64,000 nucleotides of DNA, taken from positions 7,316,001 to 7,380,000 of the forward strand of contig NC_059508.1 of assembly GCF_914767665.1 (NCBI RefSeq), given 5' to 3'. The translations under genes were made by a program, and so were the position numbers. The notes below the pieces were generated by a model. It was not told where the DNA came from, searched no databases, and worked only from the letters and a program-made list of their open reading frames with translations. The stretch comes from Harmonia axyridis. Lineage: Eukaryota > Arthropoda > Insecta > Coleoptera > Coccinellidae. Positions 51,254 through 63,502 of the stretch are shown here, one piece after another (the first letter of the stretch is position 1; every line of letters starts with the position of its first letter).

Positions 51254-53473
51254 TATAGTATATCCAAAGTCACTTGGAGGAAGCCTGAATATTTCAATTA
51301 TACCGGGGTTATCCAAGTTTTCAGAAATTCCTTTGGAATTTATGAAAATATTGCTATCAATACTCTCAAATAAACCCCGGTATTTAGCAAATCGTCTTGG
51401 AAACAAGAATGTCCCGATTTGATTGATCTTATTGGCTGAATATTTCCCCTCGTATTCCCCTTTCCACTTTGAGAGCGTTTTTGTTTACACTCATTGGCTG
51501 CATCTGTCACTTCTTAAGCCCGGTGCACACATCCGACTTTTGCAGTTACGACACCCGTTGCGGTGACGTACCTATTCAATGCACACTACATACGACACCG
51601 TCATGGTTGCGGAGCCGGATCAATTCACTTCAAAGAAGAGCTCAATATCCAATTCCCTCTCGGCCATTGTGCGAACTCACGACAAACGTCGTATGTGTGC
51701 GCAGGCCAATTTGGAATAGAGTACTGAGAGATCGCATGTACGACTGCGGCACAGTTGCGGCCTAGAGGGACATGCTACCAAAAAACGACCGTAGGCTGGC
51801 AGTTACGACGTCGCAACTGCACGGCGGGTAGTGTGCATGCTCCCATTTGATTCTTTGTACCACAGGCCGCAAGTACGACACAGCAACGGTGTCGTAACTG
51901 CAAAAGTTGGATGTGTGCACCGGGCCTTAATTACTTTCTGATAATTCGCATAGACCAGTGTGGTCCATAGGGGTATTATTGAAATGCATTTTTACGTAGT
52001 TTTAGTTCGTTGTGTGACTGATGCTTTTAATGATTTCGACTATGATGTTTGGCACAATTCTATGGCTTATGTAAAAAAAGATGAATATTTCGCAATCAAA
52101 TCTATTCCTCCATTTACTTTCAGTCAGAATTGATATATGACAGGTTCTGAAGAAAATGATTTCGCATCCTAAATATCTTCATTCCACTGAAGGAAGAATT
52201 GATTGAAATGAGATTAACCAACAAAATTTTCATTACATTTTTCTGATTATGGCAATGTTATTACCTACTGGTTTGAAAAATCATGTAGAATAGGCATATG
52301 ATGTTGAGGCTATTACTACGTCAAATAAGCAGCTACGTAGCCAGATCGAAAAATCAATCAAGTATTTTATAGAAAATAGAAATATTTCACCATTTCCTGC
52401 CATCAGTCGGGACAGTTTTAATAATAGGTTACATATATCTTTGAATATTTATTCTGATTCTGAATACGAAAAATTTAAGAGTTATCGAGGAAAAACCTGA
52501 ACTGAGGAAATACTGCAATTTCTAACTGAGTGGAGTAGTCTATGACTCGGTCTATGGTTTCCGGAAAACATAGAAACTAAAATCGAATTTTGGATAACTA
52601 AATTTGACATTTCATGAATGTCATTCATTATTCGTAATTGAAAATTTTATTGGTTTATGGATTTTCAACCATCTTAACGAATAATTTATTACAATTCATG
52701 AAATTTCGACGATATCTATAGAAATCTCTTTAACTTATGAACCGTTGAGCTTATACTCAAGTATTGCTGAAATTATCATCAACCAAGCTATCTGATAATG
52801 CAATAATATACTGGGTGTGCCGTTTGAAATAAGAATGTAGTACTCTGTTCCTGGTATAAAAGGAAATTGTATAAATTTTCAGCACATAATTATTTTTAGT
52901 TTTCCATGAACGTGTAATAGGCCATCGCGGTGAATCACCCTGTACATCATTATCATTTAGCCTTCTACTTCCACTGAGAGACATACATTTCGCCTTACAA
53001 TAACGAAGAAATGAAATTCAATTCGGCAACGTAGCTGCTAATTTGACGTAGAAAATTGGATGTCATTCAATGATCTCAAGGTCATGCACCTATTCTATCC
53101 TAGTTTGTCTTATCTTCAGACAGAACATTTCCGAATTCATCTCAAACATTTTCGTGCTCTTATAATTCTATGCAACGATCAGTTCATCATCGTTGATGAC
53201 GTTCCTTGATAGTATATTACAGGTCGAGAATAAAGAATAATCAAATTATAGCACCGTAGAATGACATATAGCATCATTTTTGATTTAACAGCAAAAGCTA
53301 CTCACGTCACAAATTTTCTGAAAGAATCGACATCTGAGTCCCATACATACACAAAAATATTATTTTCAACTCAAGGGTTTGAAAAGTGTGCGCCTATAGT
53401 TTATGACTGTTTTGCAATTATCTCTGGTCAAGCGTTTTTATAGACTAGTTCAAGTGACTTTGGATATACTATA
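51254..53473. mobile_element. TIR element, 2.2 kb, in LINE-A ORF2
   Basis: The 23-bp terminal inverted repeats (51254-51276 and 53451-53473) start TATAGTATATCCAAAGTC. The first about 150 bp and the last about 40 bp match the 218-bp element at 12493. The interior has no convincing transposase but is long enough to be a decayed one; 52140-53440 holds only short open frames. It contains a TTAA-flanked MITE at 51518. The target duplication is TA or TATA, unclear because the ends are palindromic. Confidence 0.8.
51518..51926. mobile_element. TTAA-flanked MITE, 409 bp
   Basis: Terminal inverted repeats of about 38 bp, GCCCGGTGCACACATCC then (G/A)ACTTTTGCAGTTACGACACC. TTAA lies on both sides (51514-51517 and 51927-51930), as in piggyBac-type insertions; one end has an extra G. 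GC-rich inside with repeated TACGAC motifs; no real ORF. Confidence 0.8.
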
Positions 53474-56259
53474 CATACTTGGACGTAATTATTTTATCAG
53501 AAACTCGAAAGGTTGAAAATGTGAGTGATTTCCTTATTACAAATTATGACATCGATTATAATGAATCGAAAATTAATAAGTGTGATGGGGTTATAGTGTA
53601 CACAAAAAACAGCCTTTCTGCTAAGGTTGATATTAAAATCATAAACGAAACTAGATTTCTAAGGATAACATTCATAAATGAGTTTGTGCATTCACATAAT
53701 ACAATGGGTATAACAGCATATTATAGATCACCCGCTACGAGAATTTTGGATTATATAAGTGATTTAGAACTATATTTGAATGAGATTGAGTTTAAAAAAT
53801 TGGAAATATATGCCGGAGATATAAATATAAATTTGCCGAAATCTGATTCATGTGACATTGATAATTATTTGAATGCTTTAAATTCAAGAGGTTTTTTATC
53901 TCATATCAACAAACCTACTAGGGTAACATCAAACACTGAATCGCGTATAGATCATATATTCATAAGAATATAAAAATGTTTGAAAAGTGGGATTGATATT
54001 GATTCGGTTCTTGTTCACACTGATATGACGGATCATTTCACTCCGTTTGTATTTGTATCGACCCCTCAACACAAAAAAATTCATAGCAAACATGAAACAG
54101 AAATTATTTCAAAGAAAATTAATTACCAATTACTAGACGAATTATTGAAAGGGGAGAGTTGGATTGAGGTGTTGATGGGTGAGGTGGTACAAAATTGTTA
54201 CAATATTTTCATTCATGAATTGCAAGCGTATCTAAATGAAGCAACGATCACAAATAGTGTTACAATTAAAAAAAATATAAAAATCAAAACCTGGAACTGG
54301 TCTCATTACTTCTATAAAAAAAAGGGATTTAATGAAAAAAAAACTGAAAAATAATCATAGTTCACTGCTCGAAAAATAATACAAGGAGTATAGAAATAGA
54401 ATAAATTTTTCAATCAAGAAAACTAGAAATGGGTATTATCAGAGTAGGATAACTCAGGCAGAGGGTGACTTTGAAAAAATTTGGAAAATCATAGATGATG
54501 TGTCCGTGTGGGGGAGAAAGCCTTCAATTGATGTTGTGAACATTAAGATCAAAGATGAAAATGCCGAAGTATTGGCAAATAGTAGGGACAAGGCAGACGC
54601 GTTCAACAAGTTTTTCACTAATATAGGAGTTCAACTGGCTGAGACAATTAATTTTTGGACTGTACCAAATGACTTCCTTCATGGACATCCACATAAATCG
54701 ACCATATTTTTGAAACCTTTTACAGATAATGAGATCACTTTTGTAATATCAAATTTAGAAAATAACTGTTCTCCTGGTCCTGATAAAATTTCAACTTTGA
54801 CTATTAAGAATATTCATGTTCACATAATTAATTCATTAATTCACATCATTAACCTATGTTTATCACAAGGTAAAATTCCGAGACAGTGGAAGGAATCTAT
54901 TTTCACCCCGGTTTTCAAAACTGGGGATCCAACCAAGATGACAAACTACCGCCCTATATCAGTTATAGATAATTTCGCAAAAATTTTTGAACAGACCTTG
55001 AAGAATAGATTGGTTGAATTTTTTAACGCACATGGTCTGATGACTGACAGTCAGTACGGTTTTGTAAGGGTAACGAACACTGAGGACGCAATTGTCGACA
55101 TGTTGGAACGATCTCTAGAGGCGATGAATAAATCATCCAAGTGTCTTGCAGTTTTCCCTGATGTTGCTAAAGCATTTGATACTGTGTCGCACGAAAAATT
55201 ACTTCATGAATTATCGCAGATGGGAGTTCGTGGTTCGGCCCTTGATCTTTTATATTATTATCTATCTGACAGATATCAGACGGTGAGAGTTGGGGGAGAA
55301 ATGAGCAGTAGATTGGGGGTGAAGATGGAAGTACCTCAAGGAACGGTGTTGGGTCCAATACTATTCCTTGTATATTTGAACAACATCTCAAAAATAAGAA
55401 ATTTTGAGGGTCACACTGCATGTTATGCGGACGATACAGCTGTGGTTTTCACTGGTAAAGATTGGGAGGAAGTTGAGTTTAAAGCTGAATCAGGTTCAAA
55501 AAAAATTCAGTTATGGTCCAATCATAATTTATTAAGTCTTAACATTGGAAAAACTAGACATTTAACTTTTTCTCCATCGGTGGTTGATCAGCCGAAGGAA
55601 TTTTCGCTCAGAATGCTCAGAATTCCCCTACCTGCGGTACTGGTGCCTGTAACTGTCCTGTTCTAACTAAATCTTCTTCTGTGAAATATTTGGGTGTTAT
55701 AATAGATCAGCTAATACGTTGGAAAGAACAGATAAACCACGTTACTCGAAGAATTAAGGCATTTATGCATAGATTTTATTTATTGAGAGATATATTATCG
55801 AGAAAAAATTTGGTCATTTTATACAACAGTCTCGCTGAATCCATAATCAGATATTGTATTGTGGCGTGGGGTGGTGCATTCTTTTTTAACATGAGATCTC
55901 TGCAAGTGGCCCAGAATGCTTTGATAAAGGTAATTTTCAAAAAAGATAGGTTATTCTCCACCAAATTACTCTATGAAACTACTGGGTTTCTCAACATTAG
56001 AACCATTTTTATGTATCGGTGCATATTGAGGGTATATCATAATCTGACTGATTCCACTGTTAAAAATACGAAAACAACTAGATCCACTTACAGGAAGGAT
56101 TTGAATGTTCATTTTTATAGCAAGTCTTTCCTATTCTATGGTCCGAAACTATTTAATCTTATTCCAATTAATTTGAGAGAAATAAAGAAAACCAAAGAAT
56201 TCAAGATGAAAGTTGAAGAATTCATTTTAAAACATAATGAAAAGTTCAAAATTGATTAA
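53474..56259 (+). pseudogene. LINE-A ORF2: endonuclease/reverse transcriptase, broken
   Basis: Open from LDVIILSETRKVENV, through the endonuclease (TAYYRSPATRI, YAGDININLPKSD, SRIDHIF), with a stop at 53971 in the same frame, then a frame change near 54355-54500. The reverse transcriptase has SPGPDKISTLTIKN, MTNYRPISVIDNFAKIFEQT, DVAKAFDTVSHEKLL, VPQGTVLGPILFLVYLNN and CYADDTAVVF. A further frame change near 55666 precedes the C-terminal part (KYLGVIIDQLIRWKEQIN, ESIIRYCIVAWGGAF). The clade is the same as LINE-B by eye. The 3' UTR runs to 56587. Confidence 0.85.
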
Positions 56260-56594
56260 GTGAGTTCATGTGGTGCGGGTGCCTCCTCTGTCTGTTCCTT
56301 GTTGGTCCGTTTAATTTTGAGATTGGATATTTATTTGTTTTCACTTCACTCTGGTGACATTCATTCGTAGACTGATTTTTTTTGTTGTATTATTTTGTGT
56401 TGATTAATTATGTTATTGGTTGAGTATGTACAAAATGTTGTAGCATCCGCGAAAGGAAGGAATTACACCACAGTCATTCTCGCCTAGGTAACTCTGCTCT
56501 TGAACCGGTTGTTATGGGATTTATATAAATATAATTATGTAAAAAAAGTGTTCATTGTCTTTTCATTTTGAATAAATTGAAAATTGAATTACTC

Positions 56595-56932
56595 CCAGTT
56601 ATTTTGCTTCCTTTTTCCATTCTATCGTCTGGTTTTCTATTTTAACGTTTCCTGCTTTCTCTTTCTTTATTGCTGTTCCTCCGAAGTAGAATGCAACTGT
56701 TTTCGATGTATTTACTTTGAATCTTCATTTCTTGAATTATTCCATCAGTTTATCTAGGTCTATCTGTAACTGCCTACTAATTTTTTGTCCTCCTTCTACT
56801 GTGATACTATCTGGCAGTGTCATCTGAGAACTGGGCTATCTTGCATCTATTCATTTTCTGTATGTCTGCCATTTATAAGTTGAACAGCAGTGGTCCATTC
56901 ACCGATCCTTGGGGGCCTTCGGCTTCTATTTC
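56595..56932 (-). pseudogene. Jockey-type ORF2, catalytic segment
   Basis: On the minus strand: EAEGPQGSVNGPLLFNL, MADIQKMNRCKIAQFSDDTA (the usual YADD box degraded to FSDD), then SKTVAFYFGGTAIKKEKAGN and IEWKKEAK before LGVI. Several stops. It continues from the segment at 59885 and into the segment at 34006; both joins are in frame. Confidence 0.75.
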
Positions 56933-59632
56933 ATCGTTTCATGTGGTAGGGATAACTAAAACCTGGCTCAGACCAGGTATTGAATCAGACATACTTCAGA
57001 TTGATGGGTATAAATTCGTGCGGCGGGATAGATTTTGTAGAAGAGGTGGTGGTCTTGGGGTGTATGTAAAAGCTAATTTTAAATTCGATATCATTAAAAC
57101 TTCTGATGAAATTGAACAGTTGTGGATCAAGCTTTTCTTGGATGACTTCACGGTTGCATTTGGCGTAGTTCATAAGCCTCCAGAGCAGTCTTATGTGGAT
57201 TTTCTTTCATAATTTGAGGCAACTGCATCTGAGATAATGTTTCAAGTCGATCAGGTTATTTGTGTGGGTGATTTCAACATAGATCTTATGCGGCCAGATG
57301 CACCTAACTCTCGTTATGCATATAAAATTTTTGGAGGGATAGGCCTAAAACAGTTAATAAATGAACCCACTCGCCTCACAGACAATTCTGCAACAATGAT
57401 TGACTTAATTCTTTCTAACGATCATATCGGGACGATATCTAGTGGAACAATTCCTGATAAAATAGCAGACCACCAACTGGTTTTCAGTAAGTTTAAAATG
57501 AACAGCTCCAAAGGCTCTCAGGTTTTCAAAATCATCCGCGATTATAAAGAAAATAAATATTGTTAATTTCGAAAATGACCTTGAATCGATTCCGTGGCGT
57601 GGTATTTACGATATCAATGATGTTGATAAGAAAGTAGAGTTTATCACAGATAATATTAGAGCAGTCTTGAATATACACGCTCCTGAGAGATTAGTACATA
57701 TTTCTAAAAAAAATGCCCCTTGGTTGACAACCCAGATACGCAAAATGATGGCTGATAGAGACAAATTCGAGCGATCTTATTACATAAAAGCGCTTAAGAA
57801 ATCAAGTGACTTACGCATTGGAGAGAGAAAAGAAAGATTACTTTAGTCGTTAGTTCTCACAGTCAGACAGATGGAAATCATTGAAACTTCTTAAGATAAA
57901 AAAGAAAGGGAATACACAGGATTTGCCAGATCATATTAATGATCCCAATAAGATGAATAATTTCTTTGCAAATTATGGTAGCGATCTTCCTCTGGATCCG
58001 TCAATCTTGTCATACTATAGGTCTTGGCGTTTCGGTAGTAAAAGAGAATTTAATTTTTCGTCAGTTTCAGAAATTGATACCTTGAACATTATTGTAAAAT
58101 TAAAGACTGGGGCTATGAGTTTTGATGGTATAAATCTCTTTACTCTAAATTTTTGCGTTCCTTTTCTATTGCCTTATATCACACACGTTATTAATTTTTG
58201 TATTGGAAAATCCGTCTTTCCACTTGAGTGGAAGAAGGCTAAGATAATACCTGTGGCCAAGATCACAGACCCTGAAGCATTCTGCGATCTTAGACCTATC
58301 AGTATATTGCCCATTTTGTCCAAGATTCTCGAAAAGGTTTCAGAGGCTCAACTTGTTGAGTATGTCTATGCTGAGAACATTATTCCCCAACATCAATCGG
58401 GATTCCGTAGGGGTCATAGTTCCATGATCGCTTTGTCAAAAATTACTGATGACATTTTCCATGCTTCTGATCAGGGAAAAACAACTGCCTTGATCCTTCT
58501 AGATTATTCAAGAGCATTTGATAGTCTTAATCACGAGCTTCTAGATGCTGTTCTGGAATTTATCGGTTTCTCTCCAAACAGCAGAAGACTAATAGCTAAC
58601 TTCACTGGTGGGAGATGCCAACCGGTTTTTATTAATGGTGTTGTATCTTCTTTTCTAGAACTCAATAGAGGAGTGCCCTAGGGGTCTATTTTGGGCCCCC
58701 TTCTATACGTAATATATGTGAGCCAGTTCTCTCGCTGTTTTCTATCGTGTTTGTTTCATTATTATGCTGATGATACTCAGATGTATTTGTCCTCTTCTCC
58801 ATCGGAGTCTGATCGGGCAGTGGCGGCAATCAATTATGATATCTCTTCCATCTCAGAATTTTATAGAAAGCATTGCCTGAGGTTGAATATTTCTAAGTCT
58901 GCGATTGTGGTATTTGGTGGTAGGCGATCTGACTTTGAGGAGAATTATATGAATTGCATCAGTATCGATGGCGAACAAATTGTATTCCAGAAAAATATAA
59001 AGAGTTTGGGGCTCGTGATTGACCAAGACTTGAGATTCACGGATCATATAAATAAAAAATTACGAAGTGCATATATAAGTCTAAAATTAATTTATCAAAG
59101 TAGGACTGTTTTGTCGCGTCCACTTAAGTCTATGCTATGCGATTCTTTGGTATTATCACAGCTTACTTACTGTGACACGATATATGGCCCATGTTTGACC
59201 AAAAGTGATGCTGTACGTGTGCAAAGGTTGCAGAATTCATTTTTAAGACTGATTTTTGGTGTGAGAAAGTTCGATCATATTAGTCATTATCTTGGGATAA
59301 ATGGATGGTTGAACATGAGCGAGCGCAGATATTTGCATACTATCTGTTATTTTCGGGAAATTCTTGAAACTAAAATTCCACTTTATCTTTATAACAAAAT
59401 AACCTTCAGATCTGAAGTTCATGATGTCAGTGTACGATCAAGAGTTAGACTATCGATACCGAAACATTCCCTGCGGCTGTTTGAGCGGTCTCTCTCATAT
59501 CAGATTGTTAATCTTTTGAACAAACTGCCTTTTGACATTTTGGAGATTGATTCACGGAGACGTTTCAGAATAAAAATTTTTGAAAACCTCATTTCGTCCC
59601 CGCAATATTTTATTTCCCTTTCTGCAAATTAG
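56933..59632 (+). pseudogene. LINE-D ORF2: endonuclease/reverse transcriptase, broken
   Basis: The endonuclease lacks its first strand and starts at VVGITKTWLRPGIESDI, then RRGGGLGVYVKANFKF, a stop at 57210, VGDFNIDLMRPD and IADHQLVFSKF. The linker 57567-57880 has frame changes. The polymerase (57881-59632) is in one frame with a single stop: LPILSKILEKVSEAQLVEYV, LLDYSRAFDSLNHELL, RGVP, then TAG in place of the conserved Gln codon of the PQG motif, GSILGPLLYVIYV and YYADDTQMYLSSS. It ends with IVNLLNKLPFDILE. Confidence 0.85.
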
Positions 59633-59884
59633 GTATAAATAATGACAATGTTTTTTTTTTGTTTGTTTCATTGGGCTGAGAGATTATTACTTTATTAGTT
59701 GAATTGTATCAATCTGTATAGGTATATGATGTTTTTTTTTGTGTATACTTTTTTTTTTGTCTTTCATGGGTTACGTGGAAGAGAAGACACTTCACTTGAA
59801 GTGAACTGAACCTCGCCCTTTGCCATATTTTTCAATTTACTATGATGTATTATTTTCTATGTCAATTGCAATAAAGACATATAT
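56933..59884 (+). mobile_element. LINE-D: 5'-truncated non-LTR element
   Basis: Plus-strand insertion of 2.95 kb in the jockey-type ORF2, flanked by TATTTC (56927-56932 and 59885-59890). It begins inside the endonuclease domain and ends after GCAATAAAGACATATAT. The clade differs from LINE-A and LINE-E by its HYYADDTQMYLS box (CR1/L2/Daphne-like, inferred). Confidence 0.85.
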
Positions 59885-60110
59885 TATTTCTCTGATCGTT
59901 GACCTGGTACTATCGATATTCACCCTAAATTTTTTATTTGCCCGGTACCACTGTATCAATCTCGTAAGTTTGATTGGAAATTTCATCAACTTCATTTTGT
60001 ATATCAGACCTCGATGCCACATTTCATCAAATGCCTTTTCTAGTATCTAATCTAATATTTGCAGAATATGTCGAAGGTCGTCCACCAGATTTTGAACGAT
60101 TCTGGAATTT
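59885..60110 (-). pseudogene. Jockey-type ORF2, upstream palm segment
   Basis: Minus strand: LEKAFDEMWHRGLIYKMKLM, FPIKLTRLIQWYRANKKFRV and STRSTIREI, the stretch between the AFD and PQG boxes of jockey reverse transcriptase. It joins the segment ending at 56932 once LINE-D is removed. The sequence upstream (to about 60110) is degraded. Confidence 0.75.
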
Positions 60111-60318
60111 TTTAAACCTATTTGTGCTATTAATCTCGAGAATTGGAAGTGTGTTACAGACTGATTATGTTTCCTGTACAGACAGAATCCAAGAATTTTT
60201 AATATTTACAGCAATTAGAGATTCATCGCAGAACTGAGCATTTGATTTGAAAGATCGTCAAGAACAGGCCTAAGGCCTAACATAAGAAGAAGAAGAAGAA
60301 TAATAATAAGAGATTCAC
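60111..60318. other. Unassigned, with (AAG)n/(AAT)n microsatellite
   Basis: No gene. A short (GAA)n run passes into (TAA)n at 60283-60309. Confidence 0.5.
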
Positions 60319-60455
60319 GGCTTGGCTTGATATTCGAGCTACTTGGCTTAGAATTGAAAAACTACTAGTTGACTTGAACTTGAGTTGATTTCAAGTGAAG
60401 CTTGAGCTGAATAGCTTGAAAATCAAGTATAATAGCTTGAATATCGAGCCAAGCC
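60319..60455. mobile_element. Small MITE, 137 bp
   Basis: The 21-bp terminal inverted repeats begin GGCTTGGCTTGATATTC and its complement, with two differences. The interior is made of CTTGA/TCAAG-type words that can fold on themselves. No clear target duplication. Confidence 0.65.
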
Positions 60456-62448
60456 CTAACAGCAATCAATGTGCCATGTAATTATTGGCCACCAATATTT
60501 CTTGCCTCTTATTTCGATTCTATACACGTTTATGTTGGCCTTGCTTTGAAATTTTCATTCAAACATTTACTTGAATATAAGGTTCCTTCGAATACGAATC
60601 CGTACAAGGCTACAAAACTTGCGATATAATTTTCACAGCGATGAAAGCCAAACCAAAACCATTCGCCCAAATACTGAAGAATCAGGCAAACTACAAGGAA
60701 AGATCTTCGAGATACCTGTACGAGATGTCAAAAAAATTCACAAATAAAACCAATTGTTCGTTTCTATAGAAACCATTGGGGCAGTTCGAAAGAGATTAAT
60801 TCAGCTTGTGGCGTTCTCTAAGGAGAATTTACTGACTCTTCAGCGTAAACGACAACGATTTGTCTTCAGCGTTTTCATTGGCACAAAGGTCAACGTTCTG
60901 TTTTTCAGATGAGTCGAGATAAAGTCGATTATCAGATCGCTGAAAAACTCGAGCTGGGGGTTTTATCTAATACAATTAGAAATCTGGTTTTTCGAAAAGT
61001 ATAGGTATTCATAAATGTTTTCAGTTTTCCTATACCTGGTTTTCCATAAATCCCCAGATGCTTTATGTGAAGCAGTAAATACGGAATTGAATAAACCCAA
61101 TTCAAAGAAACCACCTATTTACATTCATTCCATTGTTGGTCATATCATATTGAAGGTACATCACTTCAATGCTTCAAATAGACACCGAGATTGTTCGAAG
61201 ACTCATACTACAGAAGGATCAAAGCGATATTTCCTTTGTATAAACCAGTAAATCTACGATTCCAACGTTATTTCTGAAAAACGAGAACGAGAGTACAAAT
61301 ATTTCATTTCCATTGTATATATAGTTATTGTCATTGTGATGTAAGAATATTTTCATATCGTCCGAAAGAAAATAAAACTTACAATAAAGGAACAGCCATG
61401 GAGATATCTGGGACAATCGTGAGGAGTTCGAGGAATATTTTATTGTGAATGCGATCAATATACTCATCTCTTTGTCGAAGGTAAATGTGTAGGTTTATGG
61501 AAGATGAATGAAATTCTTTTCGTAAGATTCAAACATGTTTTTGAGCGCTCGTATATTACTATGTTTGTATTTTAGGTATTTGACCCTCAAGCGCATTTAA
61601 TAAACTTGAATTTTAATTCATAGTGAATAAATGCTATAATCTAGGATTTTGAGGTATTTTTTTTTTAGTTTTTCGAATACTGGTGCTGACCAGCTCGAAT
61701 GATATCGTACGGTTAATGCCAATGCAGACATTTGTAACGGTTATATTTTACACCATTTAGATTTCGGTTGTTACTGCGCCCTCTAGAGGTTGATTGTTGA
61801 TTCAACTCGGAATATTCCGTATTAATATAAATTTAAATTTATTATGGAACAGTTATTTCCGGATAAGTGAGGTCGAATATCATTACCGTTGGGAAATATT
61901 TTATAGTTTCTGGATTTCTTGTTTGTTTTCTTCTGTGTGGGAGGTTTCGTTTGACAACTGGTAGATTCTGTGGTTATGGATTGTCAAAATGGAGGTTATC
62001 TGGTTATCTGGTTATCGGCGATTTGAGATAATTTTGGAAGAGATTTTTTTTGGAAGAAAATTGGACTCGAATTGGAGAATATATGATCTCGAATCATCCT
62101 TGTTATAGGCGATTATTTCTTCAATTTGAGTAATTCCCTGTATGGTTTATGGTATTGTGAATATTTCTGGGAACTACGTTTTATACGTGATTATAAGGTT
62201 TTCTTCCACAAGGCCCATCTCTTGTACTGAATTTACTCTGAAGATCTGAGAGGTATGATATCATTCCTATATCTTGTGTCATTATCTGAGATTTCTATTT
62301 TATTAGGATTCGCTTCCCGGCGATTAGTTCGAACAACTGTGGAACTTACACGAAGAAAATCAAGAACATCCTTTTCCCTCGAACAAGAACTGAGAGGTAT
62401 AGATTCCTTTTTATTTTGTGTACAATATCTTATAGTATTTTATTAGGG
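60456..62448. other. Unassigned sequence
   Basis: No gene or element that I can name. One short segment (61383-61470) has splice-like signals on both strands and is not called. Confidence 0.4.
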
Positions 62449-62641
62449 TCCTAGTGCCTGGATATTTTTGGGAATCCTAGTGCCTGGTTGGATTTGTAAT
62501 CCTAGTGCCTGGGTAACGTTGAGAATCCTAGTGCCTGGGTTGAATTGAAGAATCCTAGTGCCTGGATATTTTGGAGAATCTTAGTGCTGGATATCTTTGA
62601 GCATCCTAGTGCCTGGTTACGTTCAGGAATTCTAAGTCTGG
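62449..62641. repeat. Minisatellite, about 26-bp period, 7-8 units
   Basis: The core TCCTAGTGCCTGG recurs at 62449, 62475, 62500, 62526, 62553, about 62579 (altered) and 62604, with a weaker copy near 62631. Spacers between cores vary. Confidence 0.9.
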
Positions 62642-62800
62642 TATAGTACGGTTGGAGTTTATGGCATTTATTTTCTGGTATATGGTGCTGAATTCTGGTG
62701 CAGTTCTGATGTATGGTACATTCTGATAGATGGTACAGTTCGAGTACGTAGTATATTGCTGGCATATGGTGTAGCTCGAGTAGATGGTACATTCTACGTA
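62642..62800. repeat. Degenerate short repeats (ATGGTACATTC-type)
   Basis: Words such as TATGGTGC, TATGGTACATTCTGAT, AGATGGTACAGTTCGAG and AGATGGTACATTC recur at roughly 17-22 bp. It follows directly on the first minisatellite but has a different unit. Confidence 0.55.
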
Positions 62801-63400
62801 TAGAGATCTCACCGTTAGATTTGCTGTCAACCTTCAATATTAATTTTGTATCAGGTAACCGGTGCTTGCACTGGGTATTGTATTGAGATTTAGTTTTAGA
62901 AGTAACGATTTAGTGTACTGATGGTAAATCAGTCATTGGAATAGAAGTTAACGGTTTTTATTATTAGTTTTCTGTCCATTGACAGTTATATTAAAATATA
63001 TTGAATCAAGGTTGTTTATTGCTTATTAGATACTGTGGAAATTGTAAACAGTTTGCGGTGAGGTGCACTTCACTAACTGGCCATTGATTTTAACAACTAT
63101 AATACTTGTGTATCCCTTCAGGATTTGTAACTGGAATTTATTATCACTTTATTCAATCTGCTATTTTATACCAGCCAGTTATTACAATCACTGTATTTGT
63201 ATATTCCTTCAGGATCTGTGGTTTAGGTCAATCTTCTTGTTTACTCGGTTATTTGTCTGGTTTAGTATCTGGTATATTTGGAGTTTGTTGAACTCCGTTT
63301 ACGTTTAGTTTTGGTTTCGAAGTTTTAGGTTCAGCCTAAGCCAAGTGTGGCTGATATAAGTATTCTATTTTGAGGATTAGTTTAGGCATTTTAGGTTGTA

Positions 63401-63502
63401 GGAAGCCCTTCTGGCATTTGTTGTTGATTATAGTTTATAGGAAGCCCTTCTGGCATTTGTTAGTGTTAGGTAAAGTTTTTGGAAAGCCCTTCTGGCTCTT
63501 GG
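63401..63502. repeat. Tandem repeat, about 40-bp period, 3 units
   Basis: GGAAGCCCTTCTGGCATTTG at 63401 and 63440, and a variant GGAAAGCCCTTCTGGCTC at 63481. Confidence 0.85.

Larger units (their letters stand above)
34007..56587 (+). mobile_element. LINE-A: non-LTR element expanded to 22.6 kb by nested insertions
   Basis: LINE-A segments lie at 34007-34527, 50497-51253 and 53474-56587 (about 4.4 kb in total). ORF1 is split by a BEL/Pao element, and the start of ORF2 by a TIR element. It is flanked by ATTACTC at both ends, within a jockey-type ORF2, and the jockey frame resumes across it. The 3' end reads GAATAAATTGAAAATTGA. Its ORF2 resembles that of LINE-B. Confidence 0.85.

Noticed and set aside
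51469..51765. Cys-rich ORF of 98 codons
   Set aside because: Covers the end of a TTAA-flanked MITE; its composition follows the repeated TACGAC words, and no domain is seen.
61383..61480. Exon-like segment with splice signals on both strands (GTAAGT on the minus strand, AAG/GTAAAT on the plus strand)
   Set aside because: Both readings give plausible but unrecognised peptides, and neither has a strong acceptor; no basis to choose.
62502..62837. Minus-strand ORFs rich in repeated residues
   Set aside because: They translate minisatellite DNA; frames stay open because the units lack stops.
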